Counted from the first letter of the stretch, positions 1 through 9,686 are shown. The stretch: DNA of 64,000 nucleotides from Tabrizicola aquatica (GCF_002900975.1 NZ_PJON01000001.1:1054001-1118000), one strand, 5' to 3'. Made by a program: numbers and translations. The notes: a model not told the origin generated them from the sequence alone.

Positions 1-304
1 CAAGAAGCTGGTTTTCGATGATCAAGATCTCGGACTTGATCGCGCTGCCATCCAGGCGCAGCAGGACATCGCCAGCCTCAACGTTCGCACCTTCGACAAC
101 AAGGATTTCCTGAACAACACCGCCATCGGGGTGCTGCACAACTTGACGGTTTTGTGAGACCTCGATCTGGCCGGGAGCGATAATCGCACCAGCAAGGGTC
201 GTCATGACCGACCACGCACCCAGACCTCCCACGAGAAGTGCAACCGTAAGAAAGCCCCAGAAAAGCGGCCGTGAGGCTGACCAATTTCCCTCGGGAATGC
301 TCAT
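1..304 (-). CDS. HlyD-family type I secretion adaptor, N-terminal part (cut by window edge)
   Basis: Periplasmic membrane-fusion subunit that would link the inner-membrane ABC exporter to an outer-membrane TolC-type channel. About 101 residues are visible. They show a short cytoplasmic N-terminus, one hydrophobic membrane segment at roughly residues 12-38, and then the start of a lipoyl/biotinyl-like hairpin with the motifs VVQHPDGGVVQEI and VLLRLDG, typical of HlyD/PrtE proteins. The ATG overlaps the TGA of the upstream ABC exporter gene as ATGA, so the two are translationally coupled. The reading frame stays open to base 1; the rest, including the C-terminal adaptor domain, lies outside the window. 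Confidence 0.88.
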   Translation of the reverse strand, partial: MSIPEGNWSASRPLFWGFLTVALLVGGLGAWSVMTTLAGAIIAPGQIEVSQNRQVVQHPDGGVVQEILVVEGANVEAGDVLLRLDGSAIKSEILIIENQLL

Positions 305-2037
305 GGCGCATTTCCCGGGGCGACTGGTTTCAGGATCTCGGTATGATTCTTCACCTGATCCCGCAGCACCTGATCGCGGGGTCCAAAGGCCTTGCGCATA
401 CCATCTTCCAGGACCAGAAGCAGGTCACACTCTTGAATCGCCGCGGGCCGATGCGCCATGATCAGGACCGACTTTCCCTCGGCCTTCATCGTCCGAATGG
501 CAGCGTTCACTGCCATGGATCCGGCGTTGTCGAGATTCGAGTTCGGCTCGTCCAGAATCAGCAGAACCGGATCACCGTAAAGCGCCCGGGCTAGGCCGAT
601 CCGCTGCATCTGGCCTCCTGAGAGACGACCACCTGCTGCCGAAACACGGGTGTCATAGCCCTGCGGCAGCCGGACGATCATGTCGTGTGCGTCCGCCTTT
701 CGCGCAGCCTCAACAATACTGGCGCTATCTGGTTGAACGTCGAGCCGCGCGATATTCTCTGCAATCGTACCGTCGAAGAGCGTGATCCGCTGCGGCAAGT
801 AGCCGACATGGCGCCCAAGCACGTCAGGATCGTACTGCTCCAATGCCGCCCCATCCAGGCGGATCTTACCGCCGAGCGGACGCCAGACGCCCGTCAGGGC
901 CCTTGCAAGTGTCGACTTGCCGGCACCGGAGGGACCAATCACGCCGAGGGCTTTTCCGGGCTCGAGTCGAAAGCTCACGGCACGTAGGAGTGCGATCTGC
1001 TCTCCGGGCGGTCCGACGCTCAAGCCCTCCACCTCTATAAGAGATTTGGGCCGCGGGAGGGCGGTCCGCGGCAACTGTTGGGGGCTGTGCGTCAAGAGCT
1101 CTGCGAGGCGATGCCAAGCTTCATTTGCCTTCTGAGCCACCGCCCATTGTCCTACCGCCATTTCGATGGGAGCGAGAGCACGCCCCATAAGGATCGATGC
1201 TGCAATCATTGCGCCGGCCGAGAGTTCGCCCTGCAGAACAAGCCAAGCGCCAAGACCAAGCATCGCAGACTGCAGAAACAGCCGAAACGTCTTGGTCAGA
1301 GACCGGAAGCCACCGGCAAGACCAGCCACCGCTATACCTTTCCGCAGCGCGTTTCGCCGGGCAGTTTGCCAGCGGTCGTAGCCCGCTCCAGACATGCCCA
1401 AGGCCTGCAGCGTCTCGGCTTCGGCTTTCAGCTGGTCGGCCATGCGCTCGGACTGGACCGCGGCAGAACCGACCTCCCTTTGCGGGGCTTTGGACATCAC
1501 CTGGTTGAGTACGGTCACTATGACCAGAACAGCCCCACCGGCGATGGAGAGCCAGCCAAGCATCGAGTGGAAAATGAAGATGGCCGCCAAGAAGAATGGC
1601 GTCCAGGGCAGGTCCATCAGCGCCAAAAGGACAGGCGAGCCGAGAAAAGCGCGGATCGCTTCAAGATCCCGTTGCGCCGTCATCGCTGCAGGGTCGTTGG
1701 GGACGACGGCTGATCGTCGCATCGCCGCCTCAAACACCCGGCGATCCAATCGTTCCTGAAACCTCGCCCCCACAATCGCCATTACCTTGCCTCGGGCATA
1801 CTCCAGGACGCCCATGGCCAGGAAGAGGACAATGACCAGCCCGGAAAGCGCAACCAAGGTTGCCTCTGAGCCGCTGCCCAGCACCCGGTCATAAACCTGC
1901 AACATGTACAGCGGACCCGTCAGCATCAGCGCGTTCACAATTGCACTGAAGAGGACCGTCGCAAGGATCAGACCGGCGGACTCACGTCGCGCCGATCTGA
2001 GTTCCCTCACCCCCTGGATGGCGCTAGTTCGCTTCAA
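301..2037 (-). CDS. Type I secretion ABC exporter (PrtD/HlyB-like permease-ATPase)
   Basis: Inner-membrane ATPase/permease of 578 residues that exports RTX proteins in one step. The N-terminal half holds the membrane helices (about residues 20-300, with segments near 22-45, 60-80, 145-180 and 255-285). The C-terminal half is an ABC ATPase with Walker A GPSGAGKST at 368-376, signature LSGGQMQR, Walker B LLILDEP, and the H-loop in MAHRP. It lacks the C39 peptidase-like N-domain of HlyB, which fits the PrtD subgroup. It starts 17 bp after the RTX gene and overlaps the adaptor gene by 4 bp, so substrate, exporter and adaptor form one operon. The TolC-like partner is not in the window. Confidence 0.92.
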   Translation of the reverse strand: MKRTSAIQGVRELRSARRESAGLILATVLFSAIVNALMLTGPLYMLQVYDRVLGSGSEATLVALSGLVIVLFLAMGVLEYARGKVMAIVGARFQERLDRRVFEAAMRRSAVVPNDPAAMTAQRDLEAIRAFLGSPVLLALMDLPWTPFFLAAIFIFHSMLGWLSIAGGAVLVIVTVLNQVMSKAPQREVGSAAVQSERMADQLKAEAETLQALGMSGAGYDRWQTARRNALRKGIAVAGLAGGFRSLTKTFRLFLQSAMLGLGAWLVLQGELSAGAMIAASILMGRALAPIEMAVGQWAVAQKANEAWHRLAELLTHSPQQLPRTALPRPKSLIEVEGLSVGPPGEQIALLRAVSFRLEPGKALGVIGPSGAGKSTLARALTGVWRPLGGKIRLDGAALEQYDPDVLGRHVGYLPQRITLFDGTIAENIARLDVQPDSASIVEAARKADAHDMIVRLPQGYDTRVSAAGGRLSGGQMQRIGLARALYGDPVLLILDEPNSNLDNAGSMAVNAAIRTMKAEGKSVLIMAHRPAAIQECDLLLVLEDGMRKAFGPRDQVLRDQVKNHTEILKPVAPGNAP

Positions 2038-2054
2038 GACCCCTCACCCCCAAG

Positions 2055-4796
2055 TCACACAAAGAGGAAATCGCCGGCCGAAAGTTGGTTCGCGTCGGTG
2101 AGCCCAGTAAGGGCAATCGTTATGTCCGCCGTACCATCTCCGTTGGTGTCGACCAGAACCTGGTTGCCGACAACTCGCGCCTCGGAATTGTCCGAACCGC
2201 CCGTAAAGGCACCGGTTCCCAGATAGCTGAAGGTCCCAATCCCAAGCCCCTCGAATCGTAGGATGTCGCCCTTTTCCACGCCACCATTCAACTCGTTGAA
2301 ATCGGTAATGATATCGACGCCACTCGTCGTGCTGTTGAAGACGAAGTGATCCGCACCCAAGCCGCCCATCAAGGTGTCGGCGCCCGCACCCCCAGTGAGC
2401 GTATCGTCGCCCAACCCACCGATCATAAGGTCATTCCCGATGTCACCGGAGATAAGGTCATTGCCCTGACCTCCGAGCATATGGTCATCATCCGCCCCCC
2501 CAGACATCGTGTCGTTCCCGCTACCACCGTCGAGGAAATCGAATCCGTCTCCGCCCGATAGCAGATCCCCTCCATTGCCGCCAAAGATGCGATCTCCCTC
2601 GAAACCGCCATCGAGAAAGTCGTCACCTTCTTGGCCCAGCAGAACATCAATACCCGCACCGCCGAACAGTGTGTCGTTCCCAGAGCCACCTTCGAGGACA
2701 TCGAACTCTAGTCCACCAAAGATTAGATCGTTGCCATCCTCGCCCCGAATAAGATCGCTTCCATCCCCCCCGGCCAGGGTATCCGCCCCGGATCCCCCCC
2801 AAAGAAAATCGTCCCCTTCCCCTCCATCGATAGTGTCATTGCCTTCATCGCCACTGAGAGTATCGCTGCCTGCCATGCCTGTGAGGGTGTCGTTCCCAGC
2901 GCCTCCAGAAATGGAGTTTCGTCCAGAATCTCCTCGAAGAGCATCATTCCCACTTCCGGAAATCACTCCCTCAACTCCAGACACAAACCCACCAGCCACA
3001 GCACTCGGTGCTTCTTGCGCAAATTCGAGGTCGAGTGTTATATCGACATTGACATCAACCAAAGAAACTATATCGAAATCGGCCCCACCAAAGACTGTGT
3101 CGCTTCCCCCGTCAGCAAATAGAAGATCATTGCCAGCACCGCCGTAGAGCAAATCGTCTCCTGTACCGCCAACGAGAACATCGTTGCCATCGCCCCCGTA
3201 GAGCTCATCGTTCCCTGCCTCGCCTTCTAACCTGTCTTCTCCAGTCTGACCGCTCAACCGATCATGGTTGTCGCCGCCTGAAATGGTGTCGTCGTATTCA
3301 CTCCCCGACAACGTATCCGCCTGATTGTAACCTTCGATGAAAGATCCGGTCGCATTCCTGGCAACAACTATCATGACAGTTTCATTGGCAGAGAATTGCA
3401 AGATCTGTGCTTGCGTGGTCGTCCGCAGGTCAATTGTCGTGACTGTGACGTCAGGTCTTCCGTCCGCACCTTGTTCGACGGAATAGATTGACACATGGTG
3501 CGCATTCGCGGGGAGCGTTGACAAGCTTAGCGTGTCAGTTCTGCTCGACCCGCTTTTGTTCGATAGAAAATAGATGAACTTCTGCTCGGAGCCGAACACA
3601 ACACTGTGGAGTCCTGCCAAGCTCTGCGACTGCATCACAATGCGTTGACCAGGTAGCTGGGCCGCCATCATGTCGAAAGCAAGGCCGCCAAAAGTCAAGC
3701 CACCATACGGATCGTCCTTTAGACCAGTGTTGTAGATCATCTTCGTGTTATTGTTTTGCTGCACCGCCCAGACATTCGCCAGATCAATTCCGGCCCCGAG
3801 CATCTCCTCTACCAGGAGGACCATTGTATCGAACTGCTTCAGTCCGACTTCGTTCTGATTTCTGGAAGACACATTCCATTCGGTCACAAATCTTTTGACA
3901 TCGATCTGAAATCCCGGCGTATTTCGTGCGAGAAGATCCCAGATTTGAAACGGCTGATAGATCCAGCCGCTAATCATCTCGTCTGCTCCATGCAGATACC
4001 GATGCATCAGCGTACCATCGATAGCAGCTCGGGCGATTGGACTCGTTATTTGCCGAAATATGACTTCGGTCGCTGATATATCGGGACCGGTTCCCTCGTC
4101 AGGAATGCCAAGTTCGGCGCGCGAAAACCATTCAGCGCTTCCGCCTGGACCAACCTGAATGACAATATCCGGGTCAACGCCGTTCGCCTCATCCTGCGTT
4201 AGGTTGTATTCGCCAACCGCCTCTTCGATCGCCTCCGCAAGAAAGTTGGCGACGCGGCCATACTCAATTGGTGACATTCGGAAGCCGAACGCAGCACTGT
4301 TGTCAACCCACCACTCGTTTCCAAGTTCAAATGCAGCGATGCTTGTCCCAAGCCTCTCCGCCTCAGACAGAGCAAATTTGACAAACTCTTTAACTATTGA
4401 TTTCTGGCTGATGTCGATTATGTGATTACCAGAACTATCCAGCTCTGCACTCAGTAGCCGATAGGTCGGCATCACGATCGTAACGCTCGCTCCTATCGAG
4501 GCGGCGTACTCAAGAAAATCGGTGAGTGGGATTGTACCCTTCTTGCCCTGATCGTAGGCGCCTTCTGCATTGGGATTCGCTATATCAAAAAGGACCTCGC
4601 TGATAGTCCCGCCAGGATAGCGCAGAGTACTCAGTCCTGTCTCTTTTGCGAACTCTTGATATGCAGCTGAGATATCCGATGTTTGTTGTGCTCCATCCCT
4701 GTTGAACAGGAAGTTGGCACCGAATAGCTCTTCGGTTGCTTTATCAGAAATATACTGTATTCGTGGTGTAAGCGTCAGTAGGTTTAAGTTTGCCAT
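2055..4796 (-). CDS. Secreted RTX glycoside hydrolase-like protein (type I secretion substrate)
   Basis: A 913-residue protein with two parts. Residues 1-480 resemble a clan GH-A (beta/alpha)8 hydrolase of the GH39/GH51/GH30 kind: ELGNEWW contains a candidate acid/base Glu161, and VTEWNVS contains a candidate nucleophile Glu306. Residues of about 495-815 are a long run of calcium-binding nonapeptides of the form GGxGxDxLx. The last 90 residues (starting DHFVFN, then DIITDF and GDILRF) resemble the serralysin-type C-terminal export region. There is no Sec signal peptide, as expected for type I secretion. It is the first gene of the operon with the exporter and adaptor. The polysaccharide substrate cannot be told from sequence alone. 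Start: ATG preceded by GACGGAAT. Confidence 0.85.
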   Translation of the reverse strand: MANLNLLTLTPRIQYISDKATEELFGANFLFNRDGAQQTSDISAAYQEFAKETGLSTLRYPGGTISEVLFDIANPNAEGAYDQGKKGTIPLTDFLEYAASIGASVTIVMPTYRLLSAELDSSGNHIIDISQKSIVKEFVKFALSEAERLGTSIAAFELGNEWWVDNSAAFGFRMSPIEYGRVANFLAEAIEEAVGEYNLTQDEANGVDPDIVIQVGPGGSAEWFSRAELGIPDEGTGPDISATEVIFRQITSPIARAAIDGTLMHRYLHGADEMISGWIYQPFQIWDLLARNTPGFQIDVKRFVTEWNVSSRNQNEVGLKQFDTMVLLVEEMLGAGIDLANVWAVQQNNNTKMIYNTGLKDDPYGGLTFGGLAFDMMAAQLPGQRIVMQSQSLAGLHSVVFGSEQKFIYFLSNKSGSSRTDTLSLSTLPANAHHVSIYSVEQGADGRPDVTVTTIDLRTTTQAQILQFSANETVMIVVARNATGSFIEGYNQADTLSGSEYDDTISGGDNHDRLSGQTGEDRLEGEAGNDELYGGDGNDVLVGGTGDDLLYGGAGNDLLFADGGSDTVFGGADFDIVSLVDVNVDITLDLEFAQEAPSAVAGGFVSGVEGVISGSGNDALRGDSGRNSISGGAGNDTLTGMAGSDTLSGDEGNDTIDGGEGDDFLWGGSGADTLAGGDGSDLIRGEDGNDLIFGGLEFDVLEGGSGNDTLFGGAGIDVLLGQEGDDFLDGGFEGDRIFGGNGGDLLSGGDGFDFLDGGSGNDTMSGGADDDHMLGGQGNDLISGDIGNDLMIGGLGDDTLTGGAGADTLMGGLGADHFVFNSTTSGVDIITDFNELNGGVEKGDILRFEGLGIGTFSYLGTGAFTGGSDNSEARVVGNQVLVDTNGDGTADITIALTGLTDANQLSAGDFLFV

Positions 4797-5499
4797 ATTC
4801 CGTCTCTTACGCCTAGGTCGTCACATCCAGATGATGGCAGATCGATGCATAACAACTAGTTAATCTCTCAAGTTCGTTTGTATTGAAGACTGGGGTGCTT
4901 CCTTCTTCGGGCCCCATTTGCGGCTCAAAGTTGACTTATTTGGCCAAGATCAGAAGCCTTGAGCGAATGCAGGATGGGTTCTTGGTGCTCTGACGCCAGA
5001 TGTTCATCCATTTGACACCAGCACCGGTGTGATGCGCTTACCCGCCTTCCGGGAGGCAACAATACACGACGAGCAGAATGCCTCTGTTCAGCGGGGCCTA
5101 TCGCCCACTGCAGCGCGTTGGGCTGCGATGACTGTCAGGCACTCCCGAGGCCTGATGACATTGACGAATCTGGAGACCATAGTTGCGAGGGTCGGACGGC
5201 AGCCGCCCTTGGCTATCATCGCCTCGATGGCCCGGCAGCATGCCTGGTGTAGGAGACAGTGGAGGTGCGCGTCGCGTGGGCCCTTGCCTCGCGCAACAGT
5301 CGCCGTGCATCCTTTTGCCACGTTCGCATTGTCATCCGTCTCCCTTCCCTCATGTCGTAGAGGAAAACACAAGGCGGTTAAATCTTGGTTAAGTGGTCAA
5401 TCCCGACGCCGCCAGTACCGCCGGGAAGGGCCGAGCCGCTTGTTTGCACAAGGCTCGCGACGGAGGATATCTGTTGATGTATCTTTCGGTGTGCTGTGA
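4797..5499. other. Intergenic region without a convincing gene
   Basis: The first 250 bp upstream of the RTX gene are AT-richer than the surroundings and should hold its promoter, but I could not assign clear -35/-10 boxes. Bases 5029-5499 contain open frames on both strands, none with a good ribosome site, recognisable motif or coding-like composition, so I call none of them. The stretch leads into the IS3 remnant. Confidence 0.5.
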
Positions 5500-6340
5500 C
5501 CCCCGACCTCCATCGAGCTGAAACCATATCGGACGCGCGACAGCTATCCGCTTGGGCGGAGGGAGCAATGGGCGGCGCTGCAATCCGCCACCTATGTGCC
5601 GATCACTCTGCGGGCGTGGTCTTGTCCGAAGAACAACGTCTCGTTCAAAAGTTCGTGGCGCATCTTCGAATTGAAGGCTCCCCAGATGCCGTTCTGCGTC
5701 GGCTTCCGCGGCGCGATAAAGTGCCACGGCACGCCTGTCTCATCGCTCCAGGCCGGCACCGCGCTCGAGTTGAACTTGGTGCCAGGCTCGCTGCCGATCA
5801 AGCCAGCCTTGCCGCGCCGGGCGATCAGCACCGTCAACTTCCGCGCGACGTGGCATCCTGACAGGGATGTGTCGGCCACCGCCGTCAGGCACTCCTTTGT
5901 GACGTCATTGTTCAAGTTGAATATCCGGAACCGCCGGCCCTGGGCGAAATGGTCGTGGACGAAGTCGACCGACCAGCGAGCGTCCGGAGCGGCCACTGTC
6001 AGCAGTGCGCCCATGTGCCCGCCACCTTCCTCCGCCCACGCAACTTGCGCACCAACAGCCTTCTTCGCGGTAGAACCGCTGGATCTTATTGCGGTTCATG
6101 AGTTGGCCCTCCCGCCGCAGCAGAACATGCAGCTGCGGGTAAACCGAACTTTCTTACATAAGCGCCCGCAGGCGCTCGAGCAGTTCGTGATCGTTAGGAC
6201 GTCGGCTGCAATACCGGATCGAGGTCCAGTTCACGCCGGTCACGCTACACGCCCACCTCTCACACATCTCGTGGCGCTCCACGAGCATCGCGACGGCTTC
6301 GCGCCTGATAGCTGGCGTCACCACTTGGCGAGAGAAGATC
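5500..6340 (-). pseudogene. IS3-family transposase (orfB) remnant
   Basis: Read on the minus strand, pieces in several frames match the order of an IS3-type OrfB. Around 6180-6330 is the helix-turn-helix-like start (REAVAMLVERHEM). Near 6070-6100 is [13 protein letters not shown]. From 6014 to 5592 runs the rve integrase core, with WSVDFVHD carrying the first catalytic Asp and [12 protein letters not shown] near its end. The motif normally read as SDNGTEF is SEPGTKF here, so the second catalytic Asp appears lost. Frameshifts separate the blocks and a stop ends the core at 5592. This is an inactive, old copy; its inverted repeats were not found. Confidence 0.75.
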
Positions 6341-6519
6341 CGTCAGCGCGGCCTGGTCGAGCAGCGACTGCGTCGGGTCAAGACCCATTGATTTGCGTGA
6401 GGTGTCCTTAGCAGTCTTTTCTGGCCTACAGACTCGCAGATGGCCCGGATTCGGCCGTTCTTCCCAAAGAGCCATAGCGTTGCGCGGGTCGATGACCGAA
6501 AGACAAGGGGATAGAGTGA

Positions 6520-6710
6520 TGCAGCGTAAGTCGGAAGTCGCACGGCAAGCCCTTCCAGCACGGCAAACGCCACTACAAATGCCGCAACAGGATCGAGATC
6601 ATGTTCGGGCGACTCAAGGACTGGCGGGGGTTGCCACCTGCTAGGACCGCTGCCGCAAGGTCTTCCTCTCCGCCATGGCTCTCGCCGAAACCGTCATATT
6701 CTGGCTGTGA
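6520..6710 (+). pseudogene. IS5-family transposase 3' fragment
   Basis: The translation around 6541-6630 gives HYKCRNRIEIMFGRLKDW, the conserved C-terminal block of IS5/IS427-type DDE transposases, which contains the last catalytic Glu region. After a frameshift near 6640 the reading continues as DRCRKVFLSAMALAETVI and ends in FWL-stop at 6708-6710, exactly the usual C-terminus. Only the last fifth of the gene remains, so it is a dead fragment. It belongs to a different IS5 subgroup from the larger remnant that follows at 7097-8460. Confidence 0.75.
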
Positions 6711-6816
6711 AACAAGAACGAGTCCTGACCCTCGAGCCTCTTGCGAGGTACGAGATGTCCCTAACCGATTATTAACAAATTCGGACCACATTGTTCTTAT
6801 CGATGGGGAGGCCTTT

Positions 6817-7050
6817 GTGAAGAAAAGTTCCGATCTCGAGTGGATCAACTGTGTTCTGCAGGACATCGTTTCCTTCCTAATCACAAATGATATGGCCGGA
6901 AGCGCCGAGGTCGTGGCAGTGGCCGCAGAAAGCATTCGGCATGATTTGGAAAAACGCGGACACTCCGTTCGTGAATGCAGGTTGACGGAGAAAGTCTCAG
7001 ACCCGGGCAATATCGTGTCGTTTGCGGTCAGGTCACGCCTTCGCACCTGA
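6817..7050 (+). CDS. Small hypothetical protein (77 aa)
   Basis: A 77-residue frame starting at a GTG with a strong ribosome site, GGGGAGG, five bases upstream. The protein begins VKKSSDLEWINCVLQDIV and is mixed alpha/beta in character, with no membrane segment and no motif I recognise. It lies alone between two IS5-type remnants and is AT-richer than the core genes, so it may be a survivor of older foreign DNA. An upstream in-frame extension to 6601 is possible, but it would run through the IS fragment and is less likely. Function unknown. Confidence 0.45.
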   Translation: MKKSSDLEWINCVLQDIVSFLITNDMAGSAEVVAVAAESIRHDLEKRGHSVRECRLTEKVSDPGNIVSFAVRSRLRT

Positions 7051-7096
7051 AGCCGGTCCCATGCTTTTGCACTCACGGAAATGCGAGAGTAAGGAC

Positions 7097-8460
7097 TAGC
7101 AGGCTGCTGAAGAAGTTGGGCCTTGGCCCGATATGAAGAAGATGATTCAACCTCGGCAGGCTTTTGCGGGGCCTGTGTCCGCGGGGCGGACGAGACGAGC
7201 GGGTCCCTGTTCAGCTATGTTGATCTGGCGGAGCGCATCCCGTTGCGGCATCCGTTGCGGAAGATCCGGCAGGTGGTCAACGGTGCACTGTGGATCCTCG
7301 ATGCCGAGTTCCAGGCGCTCTACATCGACTACGGTCGCCCCTCGATCCCGCCAGAGCGGCTGATCCGGGCGAGGCTGATCCAGACCCGATTCTCGGTCTG
7401 CTCCGAGCGGCAACTGATGGAGCAGATGTAGTACAACCTGCTGTTCCGGTAGTTTGTCAGGCTGGGGGGCGACGATCCCGTCTGGGTCCCCATGGTCTCT
7501 AGCAAGAACCGCGACCGGCTGCTCACGACCGACATGTCGCGCAAGGTGATGACGGCGATCCTGGCCCATCGCCCGGTGCCGCCGCTTCTCTCGGCTGACC
7601 GCTTCTCGGTGGACGGCAGGCTGGTGAAGGCCTCGGCGTCGATCAAGAGCTTCCAGCCAAAGGCCGGAGACACGCCACACGATGACGATCCGGGCGACCC
7701 GCCCGGACCCGACCCCCGCGCCGAAGACCACCCCGAACCGACCCCAGCAGAGACCGCCTCGATGCCCCGCCCCGACCGCCAGTCCCTCAATGCCGAAGTC
7801 GACTTCCGGGGCGAGAAGCGGTCGAATGGACCCATGCCTCGACGACCGATCGCGACGCGCGGCTCTACAAGAAGTTGCCCGGCACCGGCGCCATGCTGTT
7901 CTTCATCGGGCATGCGCTGATGGAGAACCGGAGCCGGCTGATCGTGCAGGCCGATCTCACCCGGGCCGCGGCCGCGCCGAGCGCCGGGCGGCGCTGGAGA
8001 TGATCCATGCCCATTCTCCAGGATCGACCCGCTAATTGACGCTGGGCGCGGACCGGGGCTACGACAGCGCCGACCTTGTCCGCGATCTCCGGCAGGCCTG
8101 CGTCACGCCGCATGTGGCGCGGAATTTCCGGTGTTCCGCGATCGACGGTCTTACGATCCGTCACGCGAGCTATGCCCTATCCCAAAAGCACAAAAAGCGG
8201 ATCGAGGAGCCTGTCGGCTAGGGCAAACCGTCGGTAGCCTCGCCCAGACCGTCTACCGCGGCCTCGAACGGGTCGGCGCCCGCTTCGTCCTGACCATGGC
8301 CGCCAACAACCTCATCCGGTTGCCCCGGCTGCGTGGGGCGCGACCAATAGCGGGTGACCGTCTCACGACACCCGCGACACAGACCGCAATGCACGGCCAC
8401 CCCAACGCCCCACAATCGGGAAACCGTTCCGCCTTGCCGACTTCTTCAGCGGTCCGTTAA
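7097..8460 (+). mobile_element. Degenerate IS5-family element with both terminal inverted repeats
   Basis: The ends carry matching inverted repeats. The left end at about 7100-7119 reads GGCTGCTGAAGAAGTTGG. The right end at 8438-8456, read on the other strand, gives GGACCGCTGAAGAAGTCGG; the core GCTGAAGAAGT is identical. Between them lies a broken IS5-type transposase gene. The length of about 1.36 kb is normal for this group. I could not identify a target-site duplication, so the element has probably decayed or been invaded by neighbours. Confidence 0.75.
7123..8416 (+). pseudogene. IS5-family transposase, inactivated by several stops and frameshifts
   Basis: Blocks in order match a DDE transposase of the IS5 superfamily. 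The N-terminal part has LFSYVDLAERIPLRHPLR and SERQLMEQ. A central part has FSVDGRLVKA, with the first catalytic Asp, and VDFRGEKRSN. Later come MLFFIGHALMENRS, TLGADRGYDSADLV with the second Asp, VTPHVARN, and KKRIEEPVG covering the final Glu. In-frame TAG codons near 7428 and 7450 replace conserved residues, and further stops or shifts occur near 8003 and 8218. The gene cannot make an active enzyme. Confidence 0.78.
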
Positions 8461-8717
8461 GTCAGGCGGAAATCTGCCCAGGCAGCAGGGAGTAGCTCAA
8501 CGGCACGTTGCTCTGCGACCTTTATCGCACCACTGTGGACCATGGATCGAAGCATGGACTGATACACCCAACAGTCTAGGTGACCGACGAGCACATCATC
8601 ATGCAAAGGTGCCAAACGGTTGGGCTTAGCCTCCAGAAGGCGTACGGTATGGGCCTCAGCCTCGGCAACGATGCTTTCCGTTATCAGACTGCGGACAGGC
8701 AAGTTAAGGTGCTTCAT
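8457..8717 (-). CDS. Small hypothetical protein (86 aa)
   Basis: An 86-residue frame starting MKHLNLPVRSLITESIVA and largely helical in appearance, with no recognised domain. It follows a second small gene on the same strand at 8763-8990 with a 45 bp gap, suggesting a two-gene unit. Its stop lies inside the right inverted repeat of the neighbouring IS remnant, so the 3' end may have been altered by that insertion. The ribosome site (GAGAG) is weak. Confidence 0.4.
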   Translation of the reverse strand: MKHLNLPVRSLITESIVAEAEAHTVRLLEAKPNRLAPLHDDVLVGHLDCWVYQSMLRSMVHSGAIKVAEQRAVELLPAAWADFRLT

Positions 8718-8762
8718 AATTGCTCTCGATTGCTCCGTGGGGCAATCAAGATCAGGAACTGG

Positions 8763-8990
8763 TTAAGAAACTCCTACTGGGCCTAACTTAGTGTTCCTGA
8801 GCTTCGGAGCTCTTTCAATGCACCAGGACATCGTGTCGCATCCGCCAGCATGTTCAGGTAAGTCGCGCTCGCATTCTTTGGCAAGCTCTAACAGAGCTTT
8901 ACAGGCCTCAGGAAATCCAGCAAATCGCGCGGCGCTGGCAGCTGCAAGGGCGCGCACTCTCAGTCCATTCTCCAACAACGCAAACCCCAT
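8763..8990 (-). CDS. Small hypothetical protein (75 aa)
   Basis: A 75-residue frame with a good ribosome site (GAGG, five bases before the ATG). Residues 10-50 form an Ala/Leu/Glu-rich helix (ALLELAKECERDLPEHAG), a pattern I have seen in many short rhizobial and rhodobacterial proteins of unknown function. It ends 45 bp before the small gene at 8457-8717 and is probably cotranscribed with it. No function can be assigned. Confidence 0.45.
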   Translation of the reverse strand: MGFALLENGLRVRALAAASAARFAGFPEACKALLELAKECERDLPEHAGGCDTMSWCIERAPKLRNTKLGPVGVS

Positions 8991-9239
8991 TATTGCCTCA
9001 CTCCGGACAAAGCTAGTCCGCGAATCTTAACATTGGGTTAATCACCCTCTTTTTTGGGGACAATCAACTTACAGGTAACCTCCCTGCCGCTGGCCACCAC
9101 CCGTGCGGTCGCGCGCTGGAGGGCCAAATGCTGATGATCTTGGCTGCCGCTACACAACATATTGACCCGCCCAAACTTGCAGCGCTAACACAACCCCGGG
9201 GCAGCTACAGGAAAGCCACTCCACCTTGAGTTTAGACTA

Positions 9240-9515
9240 TTGCTTTGGGGAGCCGCAATTGCCCAGCCATCGCAAGCTTCCGGCCTGGACCTTGGCTTGT
9301 CGATGCTGACGCGGTGGCTCGGGCAGGAACGGGATGCCAGGGAGCCGAGTGAGGTCCAGGATGATCTGCATGCCGAGTTGAAGCCATTGCGGCGAGAGAA
9401 TGCGGTTCTGAAGCAAGAGCGCGAATTCCTAAAAAAGGCCGCGGCCTTCTTCGCGGCAGAGAGAAGTCGATGACCTTCGGCTTCATCGAAGCGGAGAAGG
9501 CCATCAAAAGCCCCC
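9240..9515 (+). pseudogene. IS3-family orfA fragment with the first codons of orfB
   Basis: The frame to 9473 contains LTRWLGQERDAREPSE, then the leucine-zipper-like stretch AELKPLRRENAVLKQERE and FLKKAAAFFA, the standard C-terminal half of an IS3-type OrfA. An overlapping start at 9470 gives MTFGFIEAEKAI, the usual opening of OrfB, but the homology stops near 9515. The 5' half of orfA and nearly all of orfB are missing. The right-hand break abuts another truncated gene, so this element seems to have taken part in a deletion. Confidence 0.75.
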
Positions 9516-9519
9516 GATG

Positions 9520-9686
9520 GACCTTGGCGTGGTCAGCGCTGCGCTGGATGTGTTCCTTGGCCTGCGTCCGCAGCATGTCCCGCCCCTCGCCCCCGCCAGC
9601 CTGACGGTGCTGCGGCTGAACGGCGATGCGGCGTAGCTAGAGCTTTACAACTTCCGTCCCGGTCCCCCCGAACTCGGCGCGCCGGA

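Noticed and set aside
2509-3147. A Ser/Pro-rich plus-strand frame that could look like a surface protein
   Set aside because: It is the complement of the RTX repeat coding region; the regular SxPPS pattern simply mirrors the Gly/Asp repeats.
5029-5499. Overlapping frames on both strands in the gap before the IS3 remnant
   Set aside because: No ribosome site, no motif, and several frames compete; none has coding-like composition.
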